Notes under the pieces: generated by a model
Seen by the model: the letters and a program-made list of their open reading frames with translations, nothing else
The model's database searches: none
Told to the model about the DNA's origin: nothing
Translations under genes and position numbers: made by a program
Assembly (NCBI GenBank): GCA_017303355.1
Contig: JAFLCU010000006.1
Span: forward strand, 62,001-126,000
Reading direction: 5' to 3'
Length of the DNA: 64,000 nucleotides
Source: Caulobacterales bacterium
GTDB lineage: Bacteria > Pseudomonadota > Alphaproteobacteria > Caulobacterales > Aquidulcibacteraceae
Part shown: piece by piece, positions 62,454 to 64,000 of the stretch
How the letters are laid out: every line of letters begins with the position of its first letter
How positions within the stretch are numbered: position 1 is the first letter of the stretch

Positions 62454-63556
62454 CCGCCCGCCACCGAGGTGGTCGCCGCCGGCGCCAGGAAGGTTACGTA
62501 ATAGCCGATGGCCACGACCGCCGCGAGCGAGGTCGGGAGGAATATCTTCCAGCCCAAGCGCATCAGCTGGTCGTAGCGGTAGCGCGGCACGATCGCCTTC
62601 ACCATAGCGAACATGAAGAACATGATCCAGATCTTCACGTAGAAGATCAGCATGCCGAGCGCTGGATTATCGACCGGCCCCCACGGCAAATGCCAGCCGC
62701 CGAGAAACAGGATCGACGTCATCGCGCACATCAGCACGATGTTCAGGTATTCGCCGATCATGAAGAGCAGATACGGCGTCGAGCTGTACTCGACCTGGTA
62801 ACCCGCCACGAGTTCCGATTCCGCTTCCGGCAGATCGAAGGGCGGACGGTTGGTTTCAGCCAAGGCCGAAACGAAGAACATCACCAGCATCGCCAGCATG
62901 ACGACGCCCACCAGGATGTTGTTCGGGAATTCCCCGAAATTGAACAGGCGGAAGCCGTGCCACATCCAGATGCCGTCGCGTTGCGCATCGACGATCGTGG
63001 TCAGGTTTAGCGAGCCGACCAGCAGCAGCACGGTGATGATGATGAAGCCGATCGAGACTTCGTAGCTCACCATTTGCGCCGCCGAGCGCAGCGCGCCGAG
63101 GAACGGATATTTCGAGTTCGAAGCCCAGCCGCCCATGATGATGCCATAGACGCCGAGTGACGAGATCGCGAAGAGATAGAGAATGCCGACATTCAAATCG
63201 GCGATCACGACATTCGGTCCCCACGGCACGACGGCCCAGCCCACGAAGGCGAGCACGAATGTGATCAAAGGCGCGAGGATGAAGACGGTTTTGTTCGCGC
63301 CAGCGGGGATGACGATTTCCTTGAACACGAACTTAAAGAAGTCCGCGAAGGATTGAAGCAGCCCGAACGGGCCGACGACGTTCGGGCCCTTCCGCAGCTG
63401 CACCGCCGCCCAGACCTTACGGTCGAACAGCAGCAAGAACGCGAGCGACACCAAAAGCAGGATCATGATGCCGAGCACCTGGCCCGATTTCATGAGCGTC
63501 CACTCCCACTCGACGGGGAGCGCTATAAATGGAACGTAATCGGCGCTGGGGTTCAT
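62450..63556 (-). CDS. nuoH: NADH-quinone oxidoreductase subunit H
   Basis: 368 aa, about eight transmembrane segments. Quinone-site loops ERK-type region [19 protein letters not shown], and [20 protein letters not shown] (quinone chamber loop), with [16 protein letters not shown] after it. Anchors the hydrophilic arm to the membrane arm. Start overlaps the nuoG stop by 4 nt. Confidence 0.96.
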   Translation of the reverse strand: MNPSADYVPFIALPVEWEWTLMKSGQVLGIMILLLVSLAFLLLFDRKVWAAVQLRKGPNVVGPFGLLQSFADFFKFVFKEIVIPAGANKTVFILAPLITFVLAFVGWAVVPWGPNVVIADLNVGILYLFAISSLGVYGIIMGGWASNSKYPFLGALRSAAQMVSYEVSIGFIIITVLLLVGSLNLTTIVDAQRDGIWMWHGFRLFNFGEFPNNILVGVVMLAMLVMFFVSALAETNRPPFDLPEAESELVAGYQVEYSSTPYLLFMIGEYLNIVLMCAMTSILFLGGWHLPWGPVDNPALGMLIFYVKIWIMFFMFAMVKAIVPRYRYDQLMRLGWKIFLPTSLAAVVAIGYYVTFLAPAATTSVAGG

Positions 63557-64000
63557 TCCGCCGCCACCTTGTCAGCGCCGGCGCGCAGGCGTGAGCATTC
63601 GGCCATTGTCTTCGAGGCGCGCGCGATCGGGTTGGTGAGATAGAAATCGGTCACGCTGGCGCGGAACGGCTCGCTCGATAGCGCGCCATCGGCCCCAATG
63701 CTCGCGGCGTTGAAGCCGGCGCCATCCGTCGCACCCGGCGCGTAATCGACTTGGCCGAAGCTCGGATGATCGGCGATCATCTTTTGGCGCAGTGCGCCCA
63801 GCGTATCGTATGGCAGCGCCTTGCTGAGCGCGCCCGACAGCGCCCGCACGATTGCCCAATCTTCCTTCGCATCGCCCTTGGGGAACGTCGCGCGTCTGCC
63901 GTATTGCACGCGGCCTTCGGTGTTCACCCAGGTCGCGTCCTTTTCGGTGTAGGCCGCGCCCGGCAGGATGATGTCGGCGCGGTGCGCGCCCACATCGCCG
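63553..64000 (-). CDS. nuoG: NADH-quinone oxidoreductase subunit G (partial, C-terminal end only)
   Basis: About 149 codons are visible; the N-terminal part lies beyond base 64000. The fragment begins [20 protein letters not shown] followed by [17 protein letters not shown], the C-terminal molybdopterin-oxidoreductase-like region of NuoG, with the alphaproteobacterial ending [19 protein letters not shown]. The cluster-binding N-terminal half cannot be examined here. Confidence 0.93.
   Translation of the reverse strand, partial: GDVGAHRADIILPGAAYTEKDATWVNTEGRVQYGRRATFPKGDAKEDWAIVRALSGALSKALPYDTLGALRQKMIADHPSFGQVDYAPGATDGAGFNAASIGADGALSSEPFRASVTDFYLTNPIARASKTMAECSRLRAGADKVAAE

Noticed and set aside
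1..64000. tRNA, rRNA, CRISPR arrays, prophage or toxin-antitoxin loci
   Set aside because: Gaps between genes were inspected. No cloverleaf with an anticodon arm, no evenly spaced direct repeats, and no integrase or phage structural motifs were seen. Short structured RNAs could still be missed by eye.

Overview
The window is a chromosomal segment of a high-GC alphaproteobacterium, most likely Caulobacterales or a Hyphomonadaceae-like relative. The grounds are the gene order (lysC-ptsP-ispG-prfA-prmC-DUF4167; nuoG to nuoN followed by birA-coaX-rnj-mce-DUF1467-proS-lolC-lolD-dnaE), an E1-beta pyruvate dehydrogenase subunit with its own lipoyl domain, an iscR-headed suf operon, and four GANTC sites (the CcrM methylation motif) ahead of a division gene. 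This placement is inferred from content; no rRNA is present. Most genes are on the minus strand in long, tightly packed operons joined by 1-8 nt start/stop overlaps. No tRNA, rRNA, CRISPR array, transposase, integrase or prophage was recognised.

Region by region. 1-11.9 kb: lipoate and pyruvate dehydrogenase block (RatA/COQ10-like, lipA, lpdA, marC, pdhC, pdhB, pdhA, ftsB), with small membrane-protein genes placed between the enzyme genes and a plus-strand acyl-CoA/ACP synthetase that splits lipA from lpdA. 11.9-22.4 kb: mixed single genes: an unannotated 31-codon gene with its own ribosome site and terminator, a soluble double-PAS chemoreceptor, an outer-membrane barrel, parE, a RhlE-type helicase, an aldehyde dehydrogenase, a diguanylate cyclase and an enoyl-CoA hydratase. 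22.4-30.9 kb: iron-sulfur assembly operon iscR-iscS-sufB-(lipoprotein-lipoprotein-membrane protein)-sufC-sufD-sufS-sufT-sufA-tfoX. 31.0-41.0 kb: an alpha/beta hydrolase, then the DUF4167-prmC-prfA-ispG-rodZ-ptsP-lysC block. 41.1-44.6 kb: ubiG and a pair of exported amidohydrolases. 44.7-64.0 kb: dnaE, lolD, lolC, proS, DUF1467, mce, rnj, coaX, birA, and the complex I genes from nuoN back to the C-terminal end of nuoG at the window edge.

Functionally, the left block makes lipoylated pyruvate dehydrogenase: LipA inserts the sulfurs, E1/E2/E3 catalyse the reaction. LipA, IspG and complex I all need the Fe-S clusters built by the suf operon, and complex I reoxidises the NADH made by pyruvate dehydrogenase.

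The most unusual observations are: (1) copies of one double-palindrome repeat that lie between genes in two places and also in frame inside the interdomain linkers of both pdhB and pdhC; (2) the 31-residue hydrophobic peptide gene at 12127-12222; (3) two lipoproteins and a membrane protein translationally coupled inside the suf operon; (4) the four-site GANTC cluster before ftsB; (5) an archaeal/eukaryotic-type prolyl-tRNA synthetase in a conserved alphaproteobacterial neighbourhood; (6) a broken reading frame between prmC and the DUF4167 gene.
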